Shown here: positions 29,562-37,710 of the stretch, in pieces | Layout of the letters: each line of letters opens with the position of its first letter | Position numbering within the stretch: position 1 is the stretch's first letter | Assembly (NCBI GenBank): GCA_905199445.1 | Contig: CAJKGK010000017.1 | Span: forward strand, 1-64,000 | DNA from: an uncultured Lachnospiraceae bacterium | GTDB lineage: Bacteria; Bacillota; Clostridia; Lachnospirales; Lachnospiraceae | Direction: 5' to 3' | DNA: 64,000 nucleotides | Notes under the pieces: model-generated | Databases searched by the model: none | Seen by the model: only the letters and a program-made list of their open reading frames with translations | What the model was told of the DNA's origin: nothing | Translations under genes and position numbers: made by a program

Positions 29562-31526
29562 ATGTACAGAGACACAGCAAGTTTTAAAAGCAGTACGATC
29601 ATTATCCTGGGGGCAGTAAAAAGGATGCTTTGGGTTAGTTTTATTATTATCCTGCTTATATTTTTTTCCGAGTATGCAATAGAAGTTACTGCAGGGATAT
29701 GGGCCATGGATTTAAAGGCGTGGTGGTATGATTTTATCTTTTATAAAAAAATAAACTGGGTACTGGCAACTTCGCTATATATAACAGTGATCATGGCAGC
29801 CTGGACTTTGGGAAAGTCCCTAAAAGGGCCTGGAACTGGCTGGCCGGGCCAGATCATACGGATTGTTTTGGTGCAGACAGTCAGCCATATTTTATACTGG
29901 AAATACTTGATTCGGGTTTGTTTTGATGACAATGGTTTGTGGGGACTCGAGTGGTCTTACACAGATCTTTACGGTTCCATTGAAAATGCCGAATGGATTT
30001 CCTGCGGAGTGATTTTGAGTATGATGCTGATAGGAACCATGTTTACGAAGATGGATATTTTCATTAAAGATCATACAAAGAAACATATAATGCGAAAGCT
30101 TCTGGATGAAAAAGATGAATGGACACAAAATCTGGATGAAGTTTTTACTTTATTTTTGGTATGGCCGGGAATGCCTCTAATCAGTGATATTTCAGGATGG
30201 TTTGTTTTGGGCTTACTGGGAATTTTTGAAGGGATTTTTATTTTTCGGTGGTTTCATAAAAAAAGGCGGTTTTGTGAAAGACTTTTGTCTTATTACAAAC
30301 AAGGCCAGGATCCCAATCATATGACGGTGGCTGCCTGTGAGTTGGGAAACAGCGATTGGTCTTTTGTTTCAGACATACTTTTGGAACATTCAGTGTACTT
30401 GAATTTGGTTGAACGTAATCATATTTTGATCCTTCCTGAAATTTTTAATTTAGAAAATATGTATGACCAGGTATGTCATAGAGATGTTGTTCTGGATATT
30501 TATAAAGAAAAAAAAGCAGCGTCTGCTTTATCCGAAAAAAATGGGAAAATATATGGGGATCAAAACAAAGAAATCTATGGAAATCAAGATCAAAACGTTG
30601 TTTTTAGGATAGCCTATTGCAGCGAGGCAGATTGGCTGTCTTTTTTGAAACCCGGTTATGACTGGGTATTTACGGATTGGGGGCTGTTATTTCAGAAACT
30701 TGTGGATATTAAAGCCATGATTTCTTATAAAAAAGAACAGTATAAAATCATCGCTCAATTAAAGTTAGATGCAGGAAATGGGGACAATCCGATTTTGGAT
30801 GAATTAAGGCTGTTTAAAAATTATTATATGAAAAGTGATAATCTATTTTCTGTTTTTGACTATTCTATAAAGTGGGCAGAGATTATTAATTATTTTTATA
30901 CCCTGATATTGATTGCTTTATTGGATATAGATTTAAATAAAATGACAGGAGATTTCCGGGCGTATGTTACGTATGCTGATTTTGGAAAATGGCGAAACCT
31001 GAGAACACATATTCTTGGAAGAAAAAATATTGGGAAATATATAAAGTCATGCGAGAAAACGGAAACTTTAGAAAAACTGAATCTATATAAAAAACTGTTA
31101 AACCGTTGGATTACGGATTCTCATGTTATGGAATGCTATAATACACTGTGGCTGAGTATATCCGGGCAGGAAAATTGTTTTGACTGGAAACATCATCGAT
31201 ATACCAATGCAGACTTACTGGACCGGATGGTCAGAATAAGAAATTATACGAGAGGACATGGCGTGTATACGTTTGAAGTCAGTGGAGATATAAATACAGC
31301 GTTGGTGACGATCCTTGTTTATCTGGTTAGTGAACTGGTGAACTCCGGTCTTCTAAAAACAGATATGCACAATTTGGAAAATAATGGATGGCTGGCTGTA
31401 TCTGGTGGTGATCGCTATTTTTGCTATACAGTGGAGACCTGTCACAGGGAAGTTGAATATTATTGCTTCCAGAAAGGGATAACTTTAAGAATTCCGGAGG
31501 GGGTAAGCGATGAAAAACTGGAATAA
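29562..31526 (+). CDS. Large membrane protein with C-terminal HEPN-like R-N-x4-H motif
   Basis: The 654-residue protein has about 5-6 hydrophobic segments in the first 220 residues (for example WVSFIIILLIFF and GWFVLGLLGIFEGIFIF), then a long soluble part. Near the C-terminus a helix reads RMVRIRNYTRGHG, where R560-N561 and His566 match the R-polar-x4-H pattern of HEPN RNases. A predicted helical stretch follows. The ATG at 29562 has GGAG upstream; the earlier TTG at 29547 is less likely. It overlaps the next gene by 17 nt, and that gene has a similar layout and the same motif, so the two look like an ancient duplication that now acts as a pair. The family is not recognised. Confidence 0.78.
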   Translation: MYRDTASFKSSTIIILGAVKRMLWVSFIIILLIFFSEYAIEVTAGIWAMDLKAWWYDFIFYKKINWVLATSLYITVIMAAWTLGKSLKGPGTGWPGQIIRIVLVQTVSHILYWKYLIRVCFDDNGLWGLEWSYTDLYGSIENAEWISCGVILSMMLIGTMFTKMDIFIKDHTKKHIMRKLLDEKDEWTQNLDEVFTLFLVWPGMPLISDISGWFVLGLLGIFEGIFIFRWFHKKRRFCERLLSYYKQGQDPNHMTVAACELGNSDWSFVSDILLEHSVYLNLVERNHILILPEIFNLENMYDQVCHRDVVLDIYKEKKAASALSEKNGKIYGDQNKEIYGNQDQNVVFRIAYCSEADWLSFLKPGYDWVFTDWGLLFQKLVDIKAMISYKKEQYKIIAQLKLDAGNGDNPILDELRLFKNYYMKSDNLFSVFDYSIKWAEIINYFYTLILIALLDIDLNKMTGDFRAYVTYADFGKWRNLRTHILGRKNIGKYIKSCEKTETLEKLNLYKKLLNRWITDSHVMECYNTLWLSISGQENCFDWKHHRYTNADLLDRMVRIRNYTRGHGVYTFEVSGDINTALVTILVYLVSELVNSGLLKTDMHNLENNGWLAVSGGDRYFCYTVETCHREVEYYCFQKGITLRIPEGVSDEKLE

Positions 31527-33144
31527 TCAAAGACGGTCAGCTACATACTGGATTTTTGTAATTATGCTTCTGGCAACCGGGATTAATGTGAATACGGTGC
31601 TTACGTCGAAGGCGTTTCGCAATGCAGAAATTCTGATCAGGCAGGGATTTAAGTCTATGTCTATACCTTCCAGTCCTGTGACTGCACCAGCTGTATGTAT
31701 GCTTTTTTTTATTTCGGCGGGGGCCTTTGGGGTTTATGTTATCAATATATTGATTTCTAAAGCTGACGCCAGGGGAAGAAAAAAGGAAACAGATTTGTTT
31801 GAATTTATGGGGAGAAAAGAATGGATTGCGGACTGTATTGTAGGGCTTGCCCTGGAAACAGTCGCAGTATGGGGATATGTTCAGATTATTGTTTTCTTCA
31901 GAAATTTATCCAGTGGCGTTCTTGGCTATACAATACTATTGATTGTGGGCAGTGTGGGTTACTGGAATTGTATAATGCCTGTATATACATATAAAAAAAT
32001 GCTTGGAGGGTTGAAAAAAGCAGGAACCGAGCTGGATTCCTTCTGGTATGTGATTACCAACAGTCCATGCAGAATATCTTCATTTGCAGTCCTGCCTGGA
32101 AAGAATCAAAGCCGTATTTGGGCAGTTGACAGCTGTGACCTTGAAAAACTAAACAAAAGATGGGCGCATTCCATAAGCGTTGAGGATTTTTCAAAATGCC
32201 TGATTCTTTTTGAATCCGGTACTTTGGTTTTGCCAGAGATTGCTGAGCAAATCCGCCATGCAGCACTGATTCCGCATATGCGTGTAAAGGTATTTGAAAC
32301 GGATGGTCCCGAGCCTGGCGCTGGGACAGATCTTGAAAAAATATTTACAAAAGCTCAGGAGTTGATTTATTTTGATCAAAGCCGTTATAAGGGGAATCCT
32401 CTCAATGATATTGAACATCCGGAGTTAAAAAAGGCTTATTTAAATCTGGGCAGGGGTGTGGGGCTTTGTTTTGATTTTATGAATATTTGTATTCATCAGC
32501 TGGAATTACTGCCGTCCATATACGCATTATTTGATTATATGGATCTTCAGTACAGACTTTGTCTTTCTTTTATTGCTGGACAGAATACGGCATGGTTTGA
32601 AGAACACGGAGGAAAACTGGGGAACATAGGTGCCATGTTTGCTTTACTTGAGCATCATTCCCATTTTTTGGATAAAGGCGTCCGATTTAAGCCTGAAGAA
32701 ATTTTTTCAGGCTTTCAGATGGCGCTTATAGAAAGGTACTTGAAAAATTACAGGAGACCTTCAACCTATGGTTACATGGAAATAATGGATTTGAGCCGAT
32801 GGATGAGAAATGGATTAAGAGGACATGGCACGTTTCTCCCAAAGGATGCGATGAATCTGTATAAGATTATTATGAAACTGGCTCTGCTTACGGGAAGAAT
32901 TTTGCAAACAGATAAAATTTCTCTGAGAATGGGGCAGCATCCTGTATGGAAAGGAGAAGAATTTGTGGAAATTTACGGAAGTTATGGCGGGCTTAAAGAA
33001 ATCCGACTTAGTCCATTTTTAATTGGAAGGGCAAAAAACGGACAGATTTTGGTATTCAATAACTGGTTTAAAAACAGTTTTGAGTATATTAATTATCTGG
33101 ATGGAAACATTATACGGCCTCATTATACGCAGATTGAAAAGTGA
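31510..33144 (+). CDS. Second membrane protein with the same HEPN-like motif
   Basis: The 544-residue protein has 4 hydrophobic segments in the first 165 residues, arranged as two pairs separated by a charged loop (ADARGRKKETD). A soluble domain follows with GTLVLPEIAEQ, comparable to HILILPEIFNL in the upstream protein, and LFDYMDLQYRLCL, comparable to its VFDYSIKWAEI. The motif WMRNGLRGHG places R433-N434 and His439 in the same R-N-x4-H pattern. The last 60 residues (LSPFLIGRAKNG, then FEYINYLDGN) look beta-rich. GGAGGG before the ATG and the 17-nt overlap imply coupled translation. Function unknown; a membrane-tethered RNase or sensor paired with its neighbour is an inference. Confidence 0.78.
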   Translation: MKNWNNQRRSATYWIFVIMLLATGINVNTVLTSKAFRNAEILIRQGFKSMSIPSSPVTAPAVCMLFFISAGAFGVYVINILISKADARGRKKETDLFEFMGRKEWIADCIVGLALETVAVWGYVQIIVFFRNLSSGVLGYTILLIVGSVGYWNCIMPVYTYKKMLGGLKKAGTELDSFWYVITNSPCRISSFAVLPGKNQSRIWAVDSCDLEKLNKRWAHSISVEDFSKCLILFESGTLVLPEIAEQIRHAALIPHMRVKVFETDGPEPGAGTDLEKIFTKAQELIYFDQSRYKGNPLNDIEHPELKKAYLNLGRGVGLCFDFMNICIHQLELLPSIYALFDYMDLQYRLCLSFIAGQNTAWFEEHGGKLGNIGAMFALLEHHSHFLDKGVRFKPEEIFSGFQMALIERYLKNYRRPSTYGYMEIMDLSRWMRNGLRGHGTFLPKDAMNLYKIIMKLALLTGRILQTDKISLRMGQHPVWKGEEFVEIYGSYGGLKEIRLSPFLIGRAKNGQILVFNNWFKNSFEYINYLDGNIIRPHYTQIEK

Positions 33145-33221
33145 ATGTTTTGAGGTTGAATTGTAACAAATAGGGCAGTCGATGGGCTGCCTTCTCTATT
33201 GCAGAATGTGAGGATATGTAA

Positions 33222-33692
33222 ATGAAAAAACAGACGGTAAAAAGAAGAATTTTTATTTCCAATGCCTTAATGATATTAGTTACATTCGTATTGGTGTTTG
33301 TTATTAATATAGGTGTTCTAAAATTATATTGGGAATCTATTGAGCAGGATTGGCAGATATCCATGGAAACTATGGCAGATACAGCAAGTATGGAGGATAT
33401 GTTGGAAGACTGGACATTGCATCAGCAATCTTTTTATGTGCTGGTTTTTGCAGATATGCTGGTTTGTGTGGCGGTATGGATTCTGGTCAGTCTATTATTT
33501 ACAGGAGGACTGGCACGCCAGATCATGGAACCTTTGAATGTTTTAGGACAGGGGGCAAAGAGGATCCGGGAAAATGAATTAACGGAAGCAATTTATTATA
33601 AGGGAGATGAAGAATTCGAAGAAATTGGAATGCAGATTTACCAATGCCGCTTTATACATTTTTGGAAGAATATGACTTCAGCGGGAAAATAA
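33222..33692 (+). pseudogene. Sensor histidine kinase truncated after HAMP
   Basis: The frame starts MKKQTVKRRIFISNALMILVT with one transmembrane helix (residues about 9-33), a short outer loop, a second helix (about 68-95) and a HAMP linker (IMEPLNVLGQGAKRIRENELTE). It then runs about 20 codons into an unrelated sequence and stops. The dimerisation and ATPase domains are absent. The loss point is near 33630, where the flavodoxin remnant begins in another frame. A deletion joining two genes explains this. GAGG lies upstream of the ATG, so a short membrane protein might still be made. Confidence 0.8.
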
Positions 33693-33874
33693 TCATTCCG
33701 TTCACTACCCACGGTGGAAGTGGATTTTCCAGAACGATTCAGACTATTTTGGAATTACAGCCAAATGCAACCGTGGTTTCTGATGGACTTTCTATCTCAC
33801 GAAACAATGTGGCGAGCGCAGAAGGAGAAGTGGTAGAATGGGTAAATGGGCTTGGTTTGACAGAAGAGCAATAG
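33630..33874 (+). pseudogene. Flavodoxin, C-terminal remnant
   Basis: Reading from about 33630 gives D-L-P-M-P-L-Y-T-F-L-E-E-Y-D-F, then G-K-I-I-I-P-F-T-T-H-G-G-S-G-F-S, the well-known second half of a clostridial flavodoxin that binds FMN. The N-terminal FMN phosphate loop (T-x-T-G-x-T type) is missing because upstream sequence is the kinase fragment. The last residues (WVNGLGLTEEQ) end normally. It can no longer be a functional flavodoxin. Confidence 0.82.
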
Positions 33875-33890
33875 GAAAGGATTGTTTCTG

Positions 33891-34586
33891 ATGAAGAAAA
33901 AATTTATCGGTAAAATCATTGTTGATATGATTATGACAGTTTTGCTGTTGCTCCTCATGGGCAGGCAGCTTACCGGAGATTTTGTTCATGAATGGATGGG
34001 AACCGGGATCTTTATTTTATGGATCATTCATCATATTTTGAATTGGAACTGGTACTGTCACCTTTTCAAGGGCAAGTACACACTTATGCGTATGATACAG
34101 AACGTCGTGAATTTTTCGGTATTGCTTTCCATGCTGGGAATGATGGTAAGCGGAATCATACTTTCCAGAGAGGTATTTGCTTTCCTGCCGATTTCCGATG
34201 GGATTGCTATGGCAAGAACAATGCATATGCTCGGAGCTTTTTGGGGATTCGTACTCATGTCATTGCACCTTGGTCTGCATTGGAATATGATTCTTGCCAT
34301 GGTGCGAAAAATGACGGGAATAACGGACGCTAAACTGCGGCAATTTTTAGTACGCCCTTTAGTGATTTTTATTGCGGGATATGGCCTATATGCATTTCTG
34401 AAAAATCAATTTCCAGCCTATATGTTTTTAACATCTTCTTTTGTATTTTTTAATTTTGAAAGACCTGTTCCACTTTTTTTTACAGAGTATATTGCAATTA
34501 TGGGCCTGTTTATTTTTCTGGCATATTATGCTTCCAAGGAGATTCAAAGGTTGACCGGGAGGAGGAAAAAACTTGTGGAGAAATAA
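33891..34586 (+). CDS. DUF4405-type membrane protein (cytochrome b-like)
   Basis: This 231-residue protein has about five or six membrane helices. His residues sit in helices at the positions typical of small di-haem or b561-like proteins (WIIHHILNWNWYCH and MHMLGAFWGFVLMSLHLGLHW), matching DUF4405 proteins that are often coded beside flavodoxin and ApbE genes. The ATG at 33891 is preceded by GGAAAGGA. It appears intact although both neighbours are broken, so it may be a recently orphaned gene. It overlaps the ApbE remnant start by 14 nt. Confidence 0.8.
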   Translation: MKKKFIGKIIVDMIMTVLLLLLMGRQLTGDFVHEWMGTGIFILWIIHHILNWNWYCHLFKGKYTLMRMIQNVVNFSVLLSMLGMMVSGIILSREVFAFLPISDGIAMARTMHMLGAFWGFVLMSLHLGLHWNMILAMVRKMTGITDAKLRQFLVRPLVIFIAGYGLYAFLKNQFPAYMFLTSSFVFFNFERPVPLFFTEYIAIMGLFIFLAYYASKEIQRLTGRRKKLVEK

Positions 34587-35255
34587 ACTCGTTTCCCTTC
34601 TGATCTTATTGGCGCTTACGCTTTCCGAGGACAGAATCAAAGAACTGGAAGCCCTATGGTCAACCACCGACGCGAACAGCGATATTTATAAAGTGAATCA
34701 AAACGGTGGCGCACGAACAGAAGTCAGTGAAGAAACCGCAGAGATTTTGCAATTTGCGCTTGATATGGCAGAACAAACGGGCGGTTCCTTCGATCCAACC
34801 ATTTCCCCAGTGGTTACCACCTGGGGCTTTATCAGCGGGGAATACGATATACCTACTGAGGATGAATTGACAGACTTATTACAAAATGTAGACTATGAAA
34901 AAGTGCTTTTAGAAGAAAACTTTGTAACCTTGCCGGACGGGATGCATATTTTATAGGTGAAGATGGAAAGCAATATGGACATATTCTTGATCCTTCCAGC
35001 GGTTATCCTGCCGAAAGTGGGTTGGTATCTGTTTCTATTATTGGTAAGGAAGGAAAGATTTGTGATGCTCTTTCTACTGCAATTTATGTTATGGGGGTTG
35101 ATAAAGCAGTAAAATATTGGAAGGAATATGGCGGTTTTGAAATGTTGCTTGTAACAGATGAAAATAAAATTTATCTGACAGAGGGAATTCAAGATGCATT
35201 TTTTATGAATGATACTTTTTTAGATATGGAAGTTCATGTAATAAAAAAATTATGA
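34573..35255 (+). pseudogene. apbE: FAD:protein FMN transferase (ApbE), with deletions
   Basis: A short signal-like stretch (MWRNKLVSLLILLALTL) runs straight into SEDRIKELEALWSTTDANSDIYKVN, so the lipobox Cys and the usual N-terminal domain start are gone. The middle (FDPTISPVVTTWGF) is good ApbE sequence but stops at 34956 after DGMHIL. The C-terminal part resumes in another frame: G-K-Q-Y-G-H-I-L-D-P-S-S-G-Y-P, then ICDALSTAIYVMG. At least two deletions are needed. Intact ApbE transfers FMN to a Thr of flavin-carrying membrane proteins. Confidence 0.85.
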
Positions 35256-35280
35256 GAAAAATATATGCCGATCAGAGCGA

Positions 35281-35333
35281 AAATCAGGGTGCAGATTAGG
35301 GAATATTCGTCATATCTGCACCCTGATTTTTCC
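35281..35333 (+). terminator. Terminator between the ApbE remnant and hypE
   Basis: AAATCAGGGTGCAGAT pairs perfectly with ATCTGCACCCTGATTT and is followed by TT. The A-rich other side means it may also work for the minus-strand hyp operon. Confidence 0.8.
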
Positions 35334-35389
35334 GTCATGGCCAAGGCAATACCTTTTCTTCGTTTTTAAAAAAGGATGAGTTTGTTAAA

Positions 35390-36391
35390 TCAGCAGATTC
35401 TTGGAAGCTGCTGACCGCTGAGTTTTGTCAGCAAACGCCTGCCGCCCATGGATGTTTTTAAAATAACCTGACCTGGTCTTGATGTTGTAACCTGGCCTAT
35501 GACAGCAGCCTGACGGCCGCCAGGAAGGCTTTGCATGGCTTTTATAATTGCCTGAGCCTGCTGCGGTGCAGTAATAACCAGCATCCGTCCTTCACAGGCA
35601 CAGTAGAGGGGATCAAGCCCTAAAAGATCGCAGGCTGCGGTCACGCTGTTATCGATGGGGATTGCGTTTTCATCCAGTTCAATGGAAAAAGCGCTGTTTT
35701 CCACAAATTCAGTGAGTGTGGTAGCCACACCGCCCCGGGTAGGATCACGCATGATGCGGATTTTTCCGTCCCCGGCTTGCAGAGTCGCTGCAGACAGCTG
35801 ATTCAGGGGCATACAATCCGACAGAAGATTTCCGCTATTTAATCCGGCTCTGGCCATCATAATGGCGGCACCGTGACAGCCGGCGCTTCCGCTCAGGATA
35901 ACCGCATCTCCTTCCCGAAAGTCTTTTTTTCCCGGAAGCTGGGTCAGACGGAAACCGATACCGGATGTGTTAATGTAAATGCCGTCTCCGCGTCCGTGTT
36001 CAACTACCTTTGTATCCCCGGTGACAATTGTTACATTTGCCAGTCTGGCTTCCAAAGCAATGGAGCGGACAATATTTTCAAGATCCCGGACGGGAAAGCC
36101 TTCTTCAATAATAAAGGAAAGGCTTAGATATTTTGGTATGCCTGCAGCCATGCAAACATCATTGACTGTTCCGCAGACACAAAGCTTACCAATATCTCCG
36201 CCTGGAAATTTCCAGGGAGAGACAACAAAGCTGTCAGTGGAAAAAACAAGGTGATCATTTCCGGGGATGCAGGCCCCATCGCCCAGTTCATTTAAGGCAG
36301 GATTATCAAAGGCCGGAAGTAAAAGGGCGTCAATCAGTTCAGCTGTTTTCTGGCCGCCGCTTCCGTAATCAAGGGTAATAATATTTTCCAT
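35390..36391 (-). CDS. hypE: Hydrogenase maturation protein HypE
   Basis: HypE dehydrates the carbamoyl group on its C-terminal Cys to a thiocyanate, the source of the CN ligands of the [NiFe] centre. The protein starts MENIITLDYGSGG, contains the ATP-binding RDPTRGGVATTLTEF segment, and ends with the essential PRIC tail (last Cys is the carrier). It is 333 residues. The start at 36391 is chosen by the family N-terminus and an AAGGAG site; the frame extends 105 codons upstream through hypD without a supporting site. It is the last gene of the hyp operon. Confidence 0.96.
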   Translation of the reverse strand: MENIITLDYGSGGQKTAELIDALLLPAFDNPALNELGDGACIPGNDHLVFSTDSFVVSPWKFPGGDIGKLCVCGTVNDVCMAAGIPKYLSLSFIIEEGFPVRDLENIVRSIALEARLANVTIVTGDTKVVEHGRGDGIYINTSGIGFRLTQLPGKKDFREGDAVILSGSAGCHGAAIMMARAGLNSGNLLSDCMPLNQLSAATLQAGDGKIRIMRDPTRGGVATTLTEFVENSAFSIELDENAIPIDNSVTAACDLLGLDPLYCACEGRMLVITAPQQAQAIIKAMQSLPGGRQAAVIGQVTTSRPGQVILKTSMGGRRLLTKLSGQQLPRIC

Positions 36392-36407
36392 AGTACAACA
36401 CTCCTTT

Positions 36408-37502
36408 TTAAAGCTGATAGCGATATGCCGCAGCGCAGGCGCCTTCTCCGGAAACCATACACGGACCAACAGGATCTGAAGGTGTGCAGACGGTTTTAAA
36501 AAGCGGACATTGGGATGGCTGAGCGGCACCGCGGATGACCTGGGAACAGAGACAGCCGGGAATGGAGGACTCTGTGGATATCTGAAAATCAAAGCGTTTG
36601 GCGGCATCATACAGGGCAAAGTCTTCACGAATGGCCAGCCCGCTATACGCCACGGCACCAAGACCGCGCCAATGGCTGAGACAGGGGGTAAATACCTGTG
36701 AAACAAGCTTTTGGGCAGCCAGATTACCTTCTGGTTTTACAAGCCGGATGTATTCATTTTTCAGGCATGGTCTATGGTCGGCCAGCATTTTTACAAGAGC
36801 ATAGACAGAATAAAGCAGATCTGCCGCTTCAAAGCCGGAAATAACTGCACCAAGACCGTATTCTTCCGGGAGAAATCTGAAAATACCGGTGCCGGTAATG
36901 GCAGCCACATGTCCGGGGCATAAAAAGCCGTTGACGCAAAAATCATCTGCAGCAATCAATGTTCGCAGTGCGGGTTCGGTCAGCTTTAAAAGGCTGAGTA
37001 CCGAAAAATTTTTAAGGCCCATACGGGATGCTTCCAGAATACATGCCGCCGTCCCCGGGGCTGTTGTTTCAAAACCAACGCCAAGAAAAATAAATTGTTT
37101 GTCAGGCCGCGCAGCCGCTAACTTGAGTGCATCTATGGGAGAGTAGACGGTTTCGATGGATGCCCCCAGCGCCCGGCGTCTTAGCAGGCTGTCGCCGCGC
37201 ACACTTCCCGGAACCCGCAGCAGATCTCCGTAGCTGGTAATGGTCACTCCCGGATGCTGGGATAATTTCAGGATACTGTCGATAACACCGGCCGGAGTGA
37301 CACAGACCGGACAGCCTGGGCCGGAAATCAGGCGGATGTTTGGCGGCAGCATACTTTTCAGACCGGTTCTGGCAATGGCCATGGTATGGGTGCCGCAGAT
37401 TTCCATCAGTTTGATCGGTCCGGTGGTTTCTGCAAGCCTTTGCAGATGTTTTTTCAGCAGTTGGGGATACTCAGGGCTTTTAAATTGTTTTTCATAGAGC
37501 AT
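36408..37502 (-). CDS. hypD: Hydrogenase maturation protein HypD
   Basis: HypD carries a [4Fe-4S] cluster and, with HypC, assembles the Fe(CN)2CO unit. Visible motifs are EICGTHTMAIARTGL (residues about 34-48), GPGCPVCVTP with the CxxC pair, and GFETTAPGTAA. Near the C-terminus are the cluster cysteines (PGCLCSQVIRGAAQPSQCPLF, then CMVSGEGACAAAYRY). It is 364 residues. GGAGG lies 9 nt before the ATG at 37502. It overlaps hypC by 11 nt. Confidence 0.96.
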   Translation of the reverse strand: MLYEKQFKSPEYPQLLKKHLQRLAETTGPIKLMEICGTHTMAIARTGLKSMLPPNIRLISGPGCPVCVTPAGVIDSILKLSQHPGVTITSYGDLLRVPGSVRGDSLLRRRALGASIETVYSPIDALKLAAARPDKQFIFLGVGFETTAPGTAACILEASRMGLKNFSVLSLLKLTEPALRTLIAADDFCVNGFLCPGHVAAITGTGIFRFLPEEYGLGAVISGFEAADLLYSVYALVKMLADHRPCLKNEYIRLVKPEGNLAAQKLVSQVFTPCLSHWRGLGAVAYSGLAIREDFALYDAAKRFDFQISTESSIPGCLCSQVIRGAAQPSQCPLFKTVCTPSDPVGPCMVSGEGACAAAYRYQL

Positions 37503-37710
37503 TTCCAATTTCCTCCAGAAAATGGATGTTTTCCAGAGCCTGTTGCTCGGTCATTTTTTCGATGGCAAAACCGGCGTGTACCATCACATAGTCGCCGACA
37601 GCTGCATCTTCAATTAGATCTATTCGAATATCTTTTTCAATGCCGCCGGCTTCACAGGTGGCCTCACACCCATTCATATTTTTGATTTTCATTGGTATGG
37701 CAAGACACAT
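37492..37710 (-). CDS. hypC: Hydrogenase maturation chaperone HypC
   Basis: HypC is a small OB-fold chaperone; its Cys2 holds the iron precursor with HypD. The 72-residue protein begins MCLAIPMKI as the family requires and contains the conserved VGDYVMVHAGFAIEKM. A GGAGG site lies upstream of the ATG at 37710, inside the end of hypF. The longer frame to 37878 is not supported. Confidence 0.96.
   Translation of the reverse strand: MCLAIPMKIKNMNGCEATCEAGGIEKDIRIDLIEDAAVGDYVMVHAGFAIEKMTEQQALENIHFLEEIGNAL

Noticed and set aside
36391..36706. 105-codon upstream extension of hypE
   Set aside because: It runs antisense-like through the hypD end in another frame; the MENIITLDYG start has its own ribosome site.
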